From contig NZ_QLSX01000003.1 of NCBI RefSeq assembly GCF_003268885.1, positions 310,001 through 374,000 of the forward strand: a DNA stretch of 64,000 nt, written 5' to 3'. Shown here piece by piece: positions 47,667 through 57,257 of this stretch (the stretch's first letter is position 1; every line of letters starts with the position of its first letter). This stretch comes from Onishia taeanensis. GTDB taxonomy: Bacteria > Pseudomonadota > Gammaproteobacteria > Pseudomonadales > Halomonadaceae. The position numbers were made by a program, and so were the translations under genes. The notes beneath the pieces were generated by a model, which saw only the letters and a list, made by a program, of their open reading frames with translations, was not told the DNA's origin and made no database searches.

Positions 47667-48938
47667 TCACTGGCTGCCGTAACGCTCGAGCCAGGCCGCC
47701 TCGAGGCGTTCCATCCAGCTCGGGTGCGGCTCGGGAAGCGTCTTCGACAAGGCGCCGGCGGGCAGGGCGGCCGGGTTGTCACTGTCGTCGATGAAGGTCG
47801 CGCGCACCTCGTCGCTCACTGCGTCCATATCGAGTACCGTGCGATCGCCCCACACGGCCGGGTCCTGCTTGTGTGCCTGGGCTTCCGGCGAGAGCAGGAA
47901 GTTGGCGGTCACCAGGGCGCCGGCCTTATGGCTTGCATTGAAGGGAATGGCGACGAAGTGCACATTGCCCAGGGTGCCAGCGTCGAGCACGTAGCTGCGG
48001 GTGGTGGGCGGCAGCTGGAAGTCGGCCACGGCCGCGGCCGGCTCGGAGGGGATGAAGGTAAAGGCCAGGCTCAGCTCGCCGTCGCCCATCAGGCGCTTCA
48101 TTTCGGGGCCGCTGGTCGGGAAGTTGCGTCCCTCGCGCCACAGATAGGGGTGCAGAGCGTCGAGATAGTCCCACAGCGGGGCAGTGACGGTGGCGAAGTC
48201 GCTCTCCTCTACCGGCTGATAGAGCGGCGCGGTGTCCGGGGTCAGCTCGATCAGGGCTTGTTTGAGGAAGGTGCTGCCGGTGAAGTCGGGCACCAGGGGA
48301 TAGGTGAAGCGACCCGGGTGGGCGCGTGCCCAGTCGAGCAGTTCTGCCATGGAGCTCGGCGGGGTCTCGACGCGGGCGCTGTCGTAGTAGAAGGTCAACT
48401 GCGCCTTGCCCCAGGGCGCCTCGAAGCCTTCGGTGGGCACCGTGAAGTCGACGCGCACTTCCGGGTTGGCATCGGCACGAGTCAGGGCGTAATGAGGCAG
48501 GGCCTCGGCGAAGGGGCCAAACAGCAGGTCGTTGTCCTTCATGGCGGCGAAATTCTCGCCGTTGATCCAGATCAGATCGATGGCACCCTCATCGAGGTTG
48601 CCTGCGGCCTTCTCCGCGATGACCCGCGAGACCGCCGTGCCGGTATCGCTGAGCTTGACGTGTACCAGTTCGATGTCGTGGCGTGCCTCGAGCTCGTCGG
48701 CGACCCAGGACAGGTAGTCGTTGGTGCGGCTATCTCCGCCCCAGGCGTTCCAGTAGACCGTCTGTCCCTGGGCGGCCTGTTCGATGGCGGTCCAGTCATC
48801 CAGCGCCAGCGCGTCGTCCTGGGCGAGGCTCGGCAAGGCGGTGGCGAGGGCAGTGGCAGATAGAGTAGCCACGGCAATCGAGCGGCCGAAATAGCCAGTG
48901 AACGAGCGCGAGCGGGCAAGGGGGGCAATCCGGTGCAT
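47667..48938 (-). CDS. ynjB: ABC transporter substrate-binding protein (YnjB type)
   Basis: A 423-residue periplasmic binding protein. A signal peptide runs to about residue 40 (ending SLAQ), followed by TVYWNAWGGDSRTNDYLSWV, IDLIWINGENFAAMK and TEGFEAPWGKAQLTFYYDS, all typical of YnjB. It is followed four bases later by ynjC. Ligand unknown. Confidence 0.9.
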   Translation of the reverse strand: MHRIAPLARSRSFTGYFGRSIAVATLSATALATALPSLAQDDALALDDWTAIEQAAQGQTVYWNAWGGDSRTNDYLSWVADELEARHDIELVHVKLSDTGTAVSRVIAEKAAGNLDEGAIDLIWINGENFAAMKDNDLLFGPFAEALPHYALTRADANPEVRVDFTVPTEGFEAPWGKAQLTFYYDSARVETPPSSMAELLDWARAHPGRFTYPLVPDFTGSTFLKQALIELTPDTAPLYQPVEESDFATVTAPLWDYLDALHPYLWREGRNFPTSGPEMKRLMGDGELSLAFTFIPSEPAAAVADFQLPPTTRSYVLDAGTLGNVHFVAIPFNASHKAGALVTANFLLSPEAQAHKQDPAVWGDRTVLDMDAVSDEVRATFIDDSDNPAALPAGALSKTLPEPHPSWMERLEAAWLERYGSQ

Positions 48939-49034
48939 GGCGAGAGTCCTTGTGTTGAACTGATACGGCGATGATCTTTTACGGTGATGAGCATTGCACA
49001 GTAAGGCGCTTGGTCAGGCGCTTGAGAAGGCGCG

Positions 49035-50135
49035 TCAGGCCAGGCCGCTGTCATCGGCCAGTGCCCGCCACTCATGCCGAACCCGGGCAATGACATCTGG
49101 CGACAGATAGTGCTCGACCCGGTCGGCGACATGGGCGATCAGCGCTGGATCACTGAGTTCCGATGACCAGTCTTCACCCGCAGCGCTGGCGTCTCGGGCC
49201 CTTCGCTGCTCGGCCTGCCACTTGGCGCACCAGGTCACCGACCACAGCCACATGGCGCGGCGACACTGCAACAGCTCGTCGGCGTCGATGCGGGCGCCGT
49301 GCTCGGCCATGGCGGCAGCCCAGGCACGGTGGAAAGCGCGCACCTCGCCAAGGCTCAGTTCGGCATGGCTGTGCGGGTCCCAGGTGGTCGAGGTGTAGAG
49401 GCTCGCATGGGCCAGGTCGAAGCCGGGCAGGCTGTAGCGGCATTTTTCCAGATCGACGAGCATCGCGCGGCCGTCGTCCTGGATCAGGAAGTTGCCGGGG
49501 TGGGCATCGAAGCTGATCAGCGACTGACTGGCTGGCGGTGCCCGGCGGCGCCATTGCTCAAGGTCTGCCAGATCATCAGAGAGCTGACGGCGAACCTCGG
49601 TGGTGATCTTGGCTCGATCAAGATACGCCGCCTGCTGATGAAGTTCCGTGAGCATGGCCGCCCAGGGGTCGGTCGGTGCCTGCAAGGGTATCCGCTGAGA
49701 GGCCGGTGGCAGCGGCTGTGCATGCAGGCTGGCCAGGGCCTTGGCGATCGCCGGCAGGTCCTCGGGCAGCCGGGCGTGGCGGCCGCGGATCGCCGACACC
49801 AGCAGGCCGCCTCGCGGCAAGGCGTCGCTTACGGGGAGCACGGCCTTCAGGGCCGGAGTGTGGCCGCCCTGGCTCGCCCGGGTGAAGCAGGCCGCCTGAT
49901 AGGCGAGGTTGTCATCGGCGGCAAGGCGCATCTGGCTCTGCTTGGGCAGCCGCGCCACCCAGTCCTCGCCGTTCTGGCGGGAGAGCCACAGGTGGGCGTG
50001 AGCCAGGCCGGTGTCGGCCATCGGGGTCAGCGCCGTTAGCTCACCATCGAGGCCCGCCTCGATGAGCGCCTGACGCAGCGGCTGGCACAGCGAGGCGATG
50101 GCCTGTGTCGAGGCAGCGGTGTCCGTGTCGAGCAT
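49035..50135 (-). CDS. APH/choline-kinase-fold phosphotransferase
   Basis: A 366-residue small-molecule kinase. The catalytic loop SFDAHPGNFLIQDDGRAMLVDLEKCRYSLPGFDLAHASLY (ends SFDAHPGN, DLAHAS) has the HxGN and metal-binding DLE motifs of aminoglycoside phosphotransferase/choline kinase/ThiK enzymes. It lies first in the ynjBCD direction, 96 bases upstream. A kinase for the solute taken up by YnjBCD is an inference. Confidence 0.82.
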   Translation of the reverse strand: MLDTDTAASTQAIASLCQPLRQALIEAGLDGELTALTPMADTGLAHAHLWLSRQNGEDWVARLPKQSQMRLAADDNLAYQAACFTRASQGGHTPALKAVLPVSDALPRGGLLVSAIRGRHARLPEDLPAIAKALASLHAQPLPPASQRIPLQAPTDPWAAMLTELHQQAAYLDRAKITTEVRRQLSDDLADLEQWRRRAPPASQSLISFDAHPGNFLIQDDGRAMLVDLEKCRYSLPGFDLAHASLYTSTTWDPHSHAELSLGEVRAFHRAWAAAMAEHGARIDADELLQCRRAMWLWSVTWCAKWQAEQRRARDASAAGEDWSSELSDPALIAHVADRVEHYLSPDVIARVRHEWRALADDSGLA

Positions 50136-50548
50136 AGCGGTCTCGGGTCAGGAAAAGAAAGGGTAATGGCACTTGGTCGGCCGTCGTCGGGCAAGCTTAC
50201 AATCTTTTTGTCACAGGACCTTACCCCATGCCAGCGGAGTGGATCACATAATCTTGGCGCCGTCTGAGGTGAGCCCCGGACTGGTGTTGTTCACGATGCT
50301 TGCCGGGCGATGCGGGAAGGCCCGCTGGTCGTGGATAGGTAGTGGTGGGCAGTGGTAGGTAATGTAGGTAGTGGATAGGTAGTGGATAGAAGACAGTGAG
50401 CGATCACCAGACCGCAGGACAGCGCGGTCGTCCTGCATAGAAAACCGCTGCATGAAAATCCGGCGCATGGAAATAAGCGCCGCGACGGCATGATGATCCA
50501 AGCTTGAGCCGCGTGAAGCGACTAAGGTAATGGCATCACCCCCGGTTC
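50136..50548. other. Divergent gap between the kinase and eutA with a short repeat array
   Basis: The gap of 413 bases has no gene. It contains degenerate 9-11-base units built on TGGATAGGTAG/TGGTAGGTAA (50330-50392) and must hold the promoters of both the minus-strand kinase block and eutA. The eutA-side leader has no obvious strong Shine-Dalgarno site. Confidence 0.65.
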
Positions 50549-51358
50549 ATGGATGTCGCCATGTCGTCTGTCTCTTCAGTGTCCTCACTACCTCACGTTG
50601 CCGTTGCAGATGATCGCGCGCTGGCCTTTCAGCGCTATAACCGACCGGAGCTTTTGCGCATCGGCCTGGTACTGCTCGATACCGACTACACCCTGGAGCG
50701 TGACTGGCATCGGCTGGTCGGTGACGACATGGAGCTGTTCTGCACTCGCATGCCCACCCACGCCGAGGTTACCCCAGCCGCCCTCAAGGCGCTCGAGGCG
50801 GGCATTACCCCGGCGGCGGCGACTCTGGTGCCGGGGCTGCCGCTGCACACCCTGGCATTTGGCTGCACCTCGGCGGGGCTGTTGATTGGCGATGTGCCGA
50901 TCGCCGAGCGCCTGCATGCAGTGCGCCCGGAAGTGGCTGTTACTCATCCCTGGCTCGCCATCCGTGCCGCCCTGGAGGCCCTGGAGGCCCGACGCATCGC
51001 CGTGCTGACGCCCTATGTGCGGGAGGTCGATGACGCCTTCCTTGACGCCTTCACGGCGCTGGGAATCGAGGTCGCGGCCATCGGCGGTTTCCGTCTTGAT
51101 CATGATCCGGACATTCCGGCGGTGGACCCCGCCTGCCTGGGCGATGCCCTGGCGACGCTGCTCGACGGCGCGGGGCCAGTAGATGCGGTGGTTCTGCCCT
51201 GTACCAACCTGCGCGCGCTGGATGTGCTCGACGAACTCGAGCAGCGCTTCGGCGTGCCCTGCGTCTCAAGCAATCAAGCGCTCTATTGGCATGCTCGATG
51301 GATCGCCGGCCGGCCTACCTGCCAGGCGGGTTTCGGCCGGCTTTTGGCTGGAGTTTGA
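50549..51358 (+). CDS. eutA: Ectoine-utilisation protein EutA (Asp/Glu racemase/maleate isomerase-like)
   Basis: A 269-residue Asp/Glu-racemase-superfamily protein. The first catalytic Cys lies in LAFGCTSAGLLIG and the second in VVLPCTNLRALD, with AVTHPWLAIRAALEAL and SSNQALYWHARWIAG. This pattern matches EutA of hydroxyectoine clusters and maleate isomerase-like enzymes. It lies 8.5 kb from eutBC. Start is uncertain (50549 or 50561). Its TGA stop is the first codon of a 14-bp tandem array. Confidence 0.8.
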   Translation: MDVAMSSVSSVSSLPHVAVADDRALAFQRYNRPELLRIGLVLLDTDYTLERDWHRLVGDDMELFCTRMPTHAEVTPAALKALEAGITPAAATLVPGLPLHTLAFGCTSAGLLIGDVPIAERLHAVRPEVAVTHPWLAIRAALEALEARRIAVLTPYVREVDDAFLDAFTALGIEVAAIGGFRLDHDPDIPAVDPACLGDALATLLDGAGPVDAVVLPCTNLRALDVLDELEQRFGVPCVSSNQALYWHARWIAGRPTCQAGFGRLLAGV

Positions 51359-51397
51359 AAGTAGGGATATGGAAGTAGGGATCTGAAAGCAGGGTTA
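51356..51397. repeat. 14-bp tandem array starting at the eutA stop
   Basis: Three exact 14-base units: TGAAAGTAGGGATA, TGGAAGTAGGGATC and TGAAAGCAGGGTTA. More diverged units beginning TGA or TGC continue to about 51450. The first TGA is the eutA stop codon. Confidence 0.85.
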
Positions 51398-51624
51398 TGA
51401 AAGTAGATGAAGGCGAGGCTATGAGGATGAGTCTATGCAAGAGAGAGGCATGAGGACGGCGGGCATCGCGCGGCTCTGAGCCTGACTATTCGGCCCGGGT
51501 CGGGGTTATCTTGACTATGTTGTAAGGGGGCTAGCCGGATGTGCGGTACAGGCAGACGGTGAAGGAAGCCTTCGCCTGGACCGGAGCCGCTGGATGCCAG
51601 GGAGCAGGGAAGGGGGCAGGTGTC

Positions 51625-53229
51625 ATGCAGGTCATTACATCCCATCGCATACGACGCCGTTGGCTGTGGCCGAGCCTCACGGCTCTGCTGCTCGGGGCGA
51701 TGCTTGCCTGGCTGGGGCCGGTTCTTGCCCAGCAGGATGTGCGTGATCGTCTGGGCCTGGTGATGACCCTGGATGGCGCCGTTGGTCCCGCCACCGCCGA
51801 CTACTTCATTCGTGGCCTGCACCGGGCCCGGGATGCTCAGGCGGAGCTCGCGATTCTTATCCTGGATACGCCCGGTGGGCTCGATGCTTCGATGCGCGAC
51901 ATGATCAGCGAGATGCTCGCCTCACCGGTCCCGGTGGTGGTCTATGTCGCACCCGACGGCGCGCGAGCGGCCAGTGCCGGCACTTATCTCTTGTATGCCA
52001 GCCATGTGGCGGCCATGGCGCCCTCGACGCATCTGGGGTCGGCCACTCCGGTGAGTATGGGCGGTGGCGGTCTGCCCGGCCTTGGCGACGAGGCCCCCGC
52101 GACCGGTGAGGAAGATGCAGGGAATGCGGCGCCGGACAAGACCAAGGGTGGCGAGGCCGCGACGAGCGCCGGTGCGTCGGGCGGTGCCGGCGCTGCCAAG
52201 AGTGCCGATACTCAGGTTTTAGACGCCCGGGCTTCAGACTCTCAGGCCTCAGGCTCTCAGGGCTCAGGCTCTCAGGGCTCAGGCTCTCAGCCGGCAGAGG
52301 ACTCCGCCGCCGACGCCCCGAAACGACGGGGCACCACCGCCATGGAACGCAAGGTGCTCGAGGATGCGGTGGCCTATATCCGCAGCCTCGCCGCGCGACA
52401 CGGGCGCAACGCCGACTGGGCCGAACTCGCCGTGCGCGAGGCTCGCACCCTGACCTCCCAAGAGGCTCTCGAGCAGGGCGTGATCGATGTGCTGGCCCGC
52501 GACCTCGACGACCTGCTGGTGCAGATCGATGGTCGGACCGTGGTCATGGCCAACGGCGAGCGGGTGCTGGACAGCGCCGGCCTGACCCTCGAGCGCTTTG
52601 ATCCGGACTGGCGTACCGAGCTCTTGTCGGTAATCAGCGACCCCAACGTTGCCTACTTCCTGATGATCATCGGCTTCTACGGGCTGATCTTCGAACTCGC
52701 CAACCCTGGCAGCCTGGTGCCAGGCACCATCGGCGTGATCTCGCTGTTGCTGGCGCTGTTCGCCTTTCAGGTGCTGCCGGTCAACTTTGCTGGCCTGGCG
52801 CTGATCCTGGTTGGTCTGGGGCTGATCGCCGGGGAGGCGCTGATACCCAGCTTCGGCATTCTCGGCATCGGCGGCATCGTGGCCTTCGTGATTGGCTCGG
52901 TGATTCTGATGGATGCCGAGAACCTGAGTGTTTCGCTGCCGCTGATCGGCGGTGTGGCAGGGCTCGCCGCGGCCCTTTTGCTGTGGATGATGATCCATTT
53001 CATGCGCCTGCGCCGGCGCCCTGCGCGGACCGGAAGGGAAGAGATGTTGGGCGCCGAGGCCAGCGCGCTGGAGGACTTCGATGGCGACGGTCATGTGTGG
53101 CTGCATAACGAACGCTGGCGGGCTCATGCATGCGAGCCGGTGCGTAAGGGGCAATCGCTCAGGGTGGTGCGCCTTGACGGCCTGACCGTTGAGGTCGAGC
53201 CGATCAAGGAATCATCACCCGAGACCTAG
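51625..53229 (+). CDS. nfeD: NfeD-family membrane-bound serine protease
   Basis: A 534-residue protein of the long NfeD (ClpP-class) type. A signal peptide (to about residue 35) leads to a ClpP-like protease domain, with ILDTPGG and catalytic Ser in ARAASAGTYLLYASH. A low-complexity insert follows (about residues 150-235) with a 15-bp DNA repeat, then Lys-bearing helices, four or five membrane helices and a C-terminal OB domain. Partner of the slipin gene 86 bases downstream; together they act in membrane-protein quality control. ATG at 51625 is chosen before the signal peptide. Confidence 0.88.
   Translation: MQVITSHRIRRRWLWPSLTALLLGAMLAWLGPVLAQQDVRDRLGLVMTLDGAVGPATADYFIRGLHRARDAQAELAILILDTPGGLDASMRDMISEMLASPVPVVVYVAPDGARAASAGTYLLYASHVAAMAPSTHLGSATPVSMGGGGLPGLGDEAPATGEEDAGNAAPDKTKGGEAATSAGASGGAGAAKSADTQVLDARASDSQASGSQGSGSQGSGSQPAEDSAADAPKRRGTTAMERKVLEDAVAYIRSLAARHGRNADWAELAVREARTLTSQEALEQGVIDVLARDLDDLLVQIDGRTVVMANGERVLDSAGLTLERFDPDWRTELLSVISDPNVAYFLMIIGFYGLIFELANPGSLVPGTIGVISLLLALFAFQVLPVNFAGLALILVGLGLIAGEALIPSFGILGIGGIVAFVIGSVILMDAENLSVSLPLIGGVAGLAAALLLWMMIHFMRLRRRPARTGREEMLGAEASALEDFDGDGHVWLHNERWRAHACEPVRKGQSLRVVRLDGLTVEVEPIKESSPET
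52231..52290 (+). repeat. 15-bp in-frame tandem repeat inside nfeD
   Basis: Four 15-base units (GCTTCAGACTCTCAG, then three near-identical GGCTCAGGCTCTCAG) encode ASDSQ, ASGSQ, GSGSQ and GSGSQ. The unit length keeps the reading frame. Confidence 0.9.
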
Positions 53230-53315
53230 GTGTCGTCTGAAGGAGCGTCGAGCCTAGGCATTCATCAGATGGAGCCGAGCCATTGGGGCCGGTTTCATCC
53301 AAGGAGGTGTGAGCC

Positions 53316-54095
53316 ATGTGGATTTCTTATCTAGTACCGGTGGTGCTGCTGATCATGCTGCTGGCGGCATCGATTCGCATCCTGCCGGAATACAAGCGTG
53401 GTGTGGTGTTCTTCCTGGGGCGCTTCCAACGGGTCATGGGGCCGGGGCTTTTATTCATTATCCCCGCCGTCCAGCGGATGCAGGTGGTCGATCTTCGGGT
53501 GATCACCATGGATGTGCCGGAGCAGGATGTGATTTCTCAGGACAACGTCACCGTCAGGGTCAATGCGGTGCTGTACTTCCGGGTAGTCGATCCGGAGAAG
53601 GCCATCATCCAGGTCGAGCACTATGTCAATGCCACCAGCCAGCTGGCCCAGACCACCCTACGCTCGGTGCTTGGCAAGCACGAACTCGACGAAATGCTTT
53701 CCGAGCGCGACAAGCTCAATAAGGACATTCAGGAGATAATCGACAGCTCCGCCGAGGGGTGGGGCATCAAGGTCGCCAACGTCGAGATCAAGCACGTGGA
53801 TCTCGACGAGAGCATGATCCGCGCCATCGCCCGCCAGGCTGAGGCGGAGCGCGAACGGCGCGCCAAGGTCATTCATGCCGAGGGCGAACTGCAGGCCTCG
53901 AAGAAACTGGTCGAAGCCGCCAATGTGATGTCTGAAAACTCGGCAGCGTTGCAACTGCGCTACCTGCAGACCATGAGCGACATGAGCAACAAGAATGCCT
54001 CGACCATCTTCTTCCCGCTGCCCATGGATGTCATGCAGGCCTTCCGGGACATGGGTGAGTACCGGAAGCCCCCGGCACCGCCCCGGTCCGACTAA
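53316..54095 (+). CDS. Slipin/stomatin (SPFH-domain) protein
   Basis: A 259-residue membrane-anchored SPFH protein. One N-terminal hydrophobic hairpin (residues 4-20), the SPFH core ([51 protein letters not shown]), and a coiled helix ([24 protein letters not shown]) are present. aaggaggtg precedes ATG. It forms an oligomeric ring and is the NfeD partner. Confidence 0.92.
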   Translation: MWISYLVPVVLLIMLLAASIRILPEYKRGVVFFLGRFQRVMGPGLLFIIPAVQRMQVVDLRVITMDVPEQDVISQDNVTVRVNAVLYFRVVDPEKAIIQVEHYVNATSQLAQTTLRSVLGKHELDEMLSERDKLNKDIQEIIDSSAEGWGIKVANVEIKHVDLDESMIRAIARQAEAERERRAKVIHAEGELQASKKLVEAANVMSENSAALQLRYLQTMSDMSNKNASTIFFPLPMDVMQAFRDMGEYRKPPAPPRSD

Positions 54096-54135
54096 ACAAG
54101 CGAGGTCGGCAGTCAGTGAGTGGCGGGCAAAATTT

Positions 54136-54190
54136 TGAGCAAGTGTTGAGTAGGTATTGAGTAAGTGTTGAGTCAACCGTGAGCTAAGCG
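54136..54190. repeat. 11-bp tandem array after the slipin gene
   Basis: Five contiguous 11-base units begin TGAG: TGAGCAAGTGT, TGAGTAGGTAT, TGAGTAAGTGT, TGAGTCAACCG, TGAGCTAAGCG. They lie 40 bases after the slipin stop. Confidence 0.85.
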
Positions 54191-54655
54191 GCCGGTGTGG
54201 CGAGCCCCCCGGCTGTCACGTTAGCCCAGGTCGTCACCTCTCCCAGGGGTGCAGGTCGCGCAGTCAGCTGGTAGAATCCGCCGCTTGTCAAAAGACGTTG
54301 ATAACACCAAGGTCGAGGGTCGCCGAGACGGTCCTTGCCTGCGAGTGACGGGATGATTCACTGTGACAGCAGATACGATAGTTACTACTTGGCATAGCCT
54401 GCCAGTCACTGGCAGCACCCCGCCCTAGCGTTCCCTTTCCCATCCTGTCGCTGTCTTCATGGCAGCGTCATCGCTTGGCGTCATCCTGACGCCAACCGTG
54501 CTGATTAGCGACACGCTTCGCCGCGTCTCCGGTCTGCCCTTGCTGGCAGGCCGAGTTTAGCGTCGCGCTTCAGGCGGCTCCCATATCTCGACGTCATCGC
54601 GCGCCACGCGCTCCGCGCCTTCGGGCATGACATGGACCCACGACTGGACCGCAGA
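54191..54655. other. Long leader region before the SulP gene
   Basis: About 465 bases without a gene. The clear element is a perfect 9-3-9 inverted repeat at 54475-54495 (TTGGCGTCA-TCC-TGACGCCAA), which could be an operator or RNA hairpin. The remainder shows nothing I recognise. Confidence 0.55.
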
Positions 54656-56146
54656 ATGATCCGATCAATCAAGCAAGACTGGTTTTCCAACATCAAAGGC
54701 GATTCGCTATCAGGAATCGTGGTGGCGCTGGCGCTGATTCCGGAGGCCATCGCCTTCTCGATCATCGCCGGCGTCGACCCCAAGGTCGGCCTCTACGCCT
54801 CCTTCTGTATTGCCGTGATCATCGCCTTCACCGGCGGTCGGCCGGGCATGATCTCGGCGGCGACCGGCGCCATGGCGCTGCTGATGGTGACGCTGGTCAA
54901 GGAGCATGGCCTTGAGTACCTGCTGGCGGCGACCCTGCTGACCGGGGTGCTGCAGATCGTGGCCGGCTATTTACGGCTCGCCGATCTGATGCGCTTCGTG
55001 TCGCGTTCGGTGGTCACCGGCTTCGTCAACGCCCTGGCGATCCTGATCTTCATGGCGCAGCTGCCTGAGCTCACCGACGTGACCTGGCATGTCTACGCCA
55101 TGACGGCCGCGGGGCTCGGCATTATCTACCTGTTCCCGCTGATCCCGATGATCGGCAAGACCCTGCCGTCCCCGCTGGTGTGCATCCTGGTGCTGACCGT
55201 GGTGTATATGGTCTCGGGCATGGATATTCGCACCGTCGGTGACATGGGGGATCTGCCGGATACCCTGCCGGTGTTCCTGTGGCCGGACGTTCCGCTGAAC
55301 CTCGAGACGCTCTGGATCATCCTGCCCTACTCGGTGATGCTGACCGTGGTGGGTCTGCTCGAGTCGATGATGACCGCCACTATCGTCGATGACCTGACCG
55401 ATACGCCTTCCAACAAGAACCGCGAGTGCAAGGGCCAGGGTATCGCCAACATCGGTGCCGGCCTGCTCGGCGGCATGGCGGGCTGCGCGATGATCGGTCA
55501 GTCGGTGATCAACATCAAATCCGGCGGGCGTGGGCGCCTGTCGACGCTGGTGGCCGGCGTGGTGCTGTTGATGATGGTGGTCTTCCTGGCCGACTGGGTC
55601 TCCCAGATTCCCATGGCGGCGCTGGTGGCCGTGATGATCATGGTCTCCATCGGTACCTTCAGCTGGACCTCGATCCGTGATCTGAAGAAGCATCCGCTGA
55701 GCACCAATATCGTGATGCTGACGACCGTGGTGGTGACCGTCAGCACTCATAACCTGGCGATGGGGGTCTTCGTCGGTGTGCTGCTGGCCTCGCTGTTCTT
55801 CGCCAACAAGGTCGGCAACATTCTCTACATCGGCTCCGAGGCCACCGAAGACGGCCGCGGCCGTCGTTATCAGGTCGTCGGGCAGGTGTTCTTCGCCTCC
55901 GGCGAGCGCTTCATGGACGCCTTCGACTTCAAGGAAAGCGTCGAGCGCGTGGTGATCGATCTATCTCGGGCACACTTCTGGGATATCACCGCCGTCGAGG
56001 CGCTGGACAAGGCGGTGCTCAAGTTCCGCCGTGAAGGCACCGAGGTCGAGGTGATCGGCCTCAATGAAGCCAGCGCGACCATCGTCGACCGCTTCGCGGT
56101 CCACGACAAGCCGGACGCCGTCGACAAGCTGATGGGCGGCCACTGA
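54656..56146 (+). CDS. SulP-family inorganic anion transporter
   Basis: A 496-residue permease with about 10-12 membrane helices and a C-terminal STAS domain ([30 protein letters not shown]). The SulP start [31 protein letters not shown] is strong. Family members carry sulfate, bicarbonate or similar anions. ATG at 54656 (MIRSIKQDW) is preferred over 54632 by the usual family start. Confidence 0.9.
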   Translation: MIRSIKQDWFSNIKGDSLSGIVVALALIPEAIAFSIIAGVDPKVGLYASFCIAVIIAFTGGRPGMISAATGAMALLMVTLVKEHGLEYLLAATLLTGVLQIVAGYLRLADLMRFVSRSVVTGFVNALAILIFMAQLPELTDVTWHVYAMTAAGLGIIYLFPLIPMIGKTLPSPLVCILVLTVVYMVSGMDIRTVGDMGDLPDTLPVFLWPDVPLNLETLWIILPYSVMLTVVGLLESMMTATIVDDLTDTPSNKNRECKGQGIANIGAGLLGGMAGCAMIGQSVINIKSGGRGRLSTLVAGVVLLMMVVFLADWVSQIPMAALVAVMIMVSIGTFSWTSIRDLKKHPLSTNIVMLTTVVVTVSTHNLAMGVFVGVLLASLFFANKVGNILYIGSEATEDGRGRRYQVVGQVFFASGERFMDAFDFKESVERVVIDLSRAHFWDITAVEALDKAVLKFRREGTEVEVIGLNEASATIVDRFAVHDKPDAVDKLMGGH

Positions 56147-56237
56147 GCCGCGAAGTGCGCCGGTCCTATTCAGCGCCGGCGCATTGCGGTAGAAAGGCGA
56201 TAAGCCAGACGCCACACACCTGCCAAGGACCTGCACC

Positions 56238-57092
56238 ATGACCGATCAAGTGATGGCAGCCATCGACGGCTCTCACTTCTCCACTGGCGTATGCGATTAC
56301 GCCGCCTGGGCGAGCCTTGCCATGGCTGCGCCGCTGACTTTTCTGCATGTGGTCGACAATCACCCGCAGGTGGCGGAAGCCAACCTGACCGGCAATATTG
56401 GCCTGGGCTCTCGGGAGCACTTGCTCGAGGAACTGACGAGCCTGGATGAACAGCGTGCGCGGCTGGCCCAGGAGCACGGCCGTGTGACACTCGAGGCCGC
56501 CAAGGCCCGCGCCGTCGAAGACGGTGTGACGGAGCCTTCCTCACGCCAGCGCAATGGCGAGCTGGTCGAGACCCTGACCGAGCTCGAAAACGACATCCGC
56601 CTGCTGGTGATTGGCAAGCGCGGCGAAGCCGCCCATCAGGCGCCCGAGCACCTGGGGTCCAACCTCGAGCGGGTGGTGCGCAGCCTGCATCGCCCGATTC
56701 TGATGGTGCCCGATGAGTTTCGTGCCCCCAAGCGCGTGATGATTGCCTTCGATGGCAGCAAGACCACCCGCAAGGGCGTTGAAATGATCGCCCAGAGCCC
56801 GTTGTTCAAGGGCATCGACTGTCACGTGGTGATGGTTGGAGCAGAGGTGGCCGATGTGCGCTCGCAGCTCGACTGGGCCTTGAAGACTCTCTCGGATGCT
56901 GGCTTCGAAGCCCACGGCGAGATTCGCGCCGGTGAGGTGGAAGCGAGCCTGCGCGGCTACGCCGAAGAGCATGACATCGACATGCTGGTGATGGGCGCCT
57001 ATGGCCACTCGCGGGTGCGCCACCTGCTGGTGGGTAGCACGACTACCACCATGCTGCGCCGGGCCAGCCTGCCGGTGCTGCTCTTGAGATAA
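56238..57092 (+). CDS. Tandem universal stress protein (UspA family)
   Basis: A 284-residue protein with two Usp domains, about 1-150 and 157-284. The second keeps the nucleotide motif GAYGHSRVRHLLVGSTTTTMLR; the first has a shortened version (IGKRGEAAHQAPEHLGSNLERV). It follows SulP in the same direction by about 90 bases, a common pairing. Confidence 0.9.
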   Translation: MTDQVMAAIDGSHFSTGVCDYAAWASLAMAAPLTFLHVVDNHPQVAEANLTGNIGLGSREHLLEELTSLDEQRARLAQEHGRVTLEAAKARAVEDGVTEPSSRQRNGELVETLTELENDIRLLVIGKRGEAAHQAPEHLGSNLERVVRSLHRPILMVPDEFRAPKRVMIAFDGSKTTRKGVEMIAQSPLFKGIDCHVVMVGAEVADVRSQLDWALKTLSDAGFEAHGEIRAGEVEASLRGYAEEHDIDMLVMGAYGHSRVRHLLVGSTTTTMLRRASLPVLLLR

Positions 57093-57257
57093 GCTGATAG
57101 ATAGCCCTTGGAGATAAGGATTTCCAGATGGGCTCTGCAGCCGAGATCGGCGCAGAGCTCAGGATGCGTGGTGGTCAGGCTAGTGGCTTGGCCCCGACAG
57201 GATCTGGCCCCGCCCCGGCGGGGCCATTCACGTTCTGAGTCGCTAACCGGAGGCCGC

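Noticed and set aside
47244-48863. Open frame of 539 codons opposite ynjB and ynjC
   Set aside because: Shadow of two clear ABC genes; crosses both of them and has atypical composition.
50136-50300. Thiamine (TPP) riboswitch upstream of the kinase-ynjBCD block
   Set aside because: The leader lacks the conserved TPP core sequences; only weak similarity (ctgacccgagacc) was seen.
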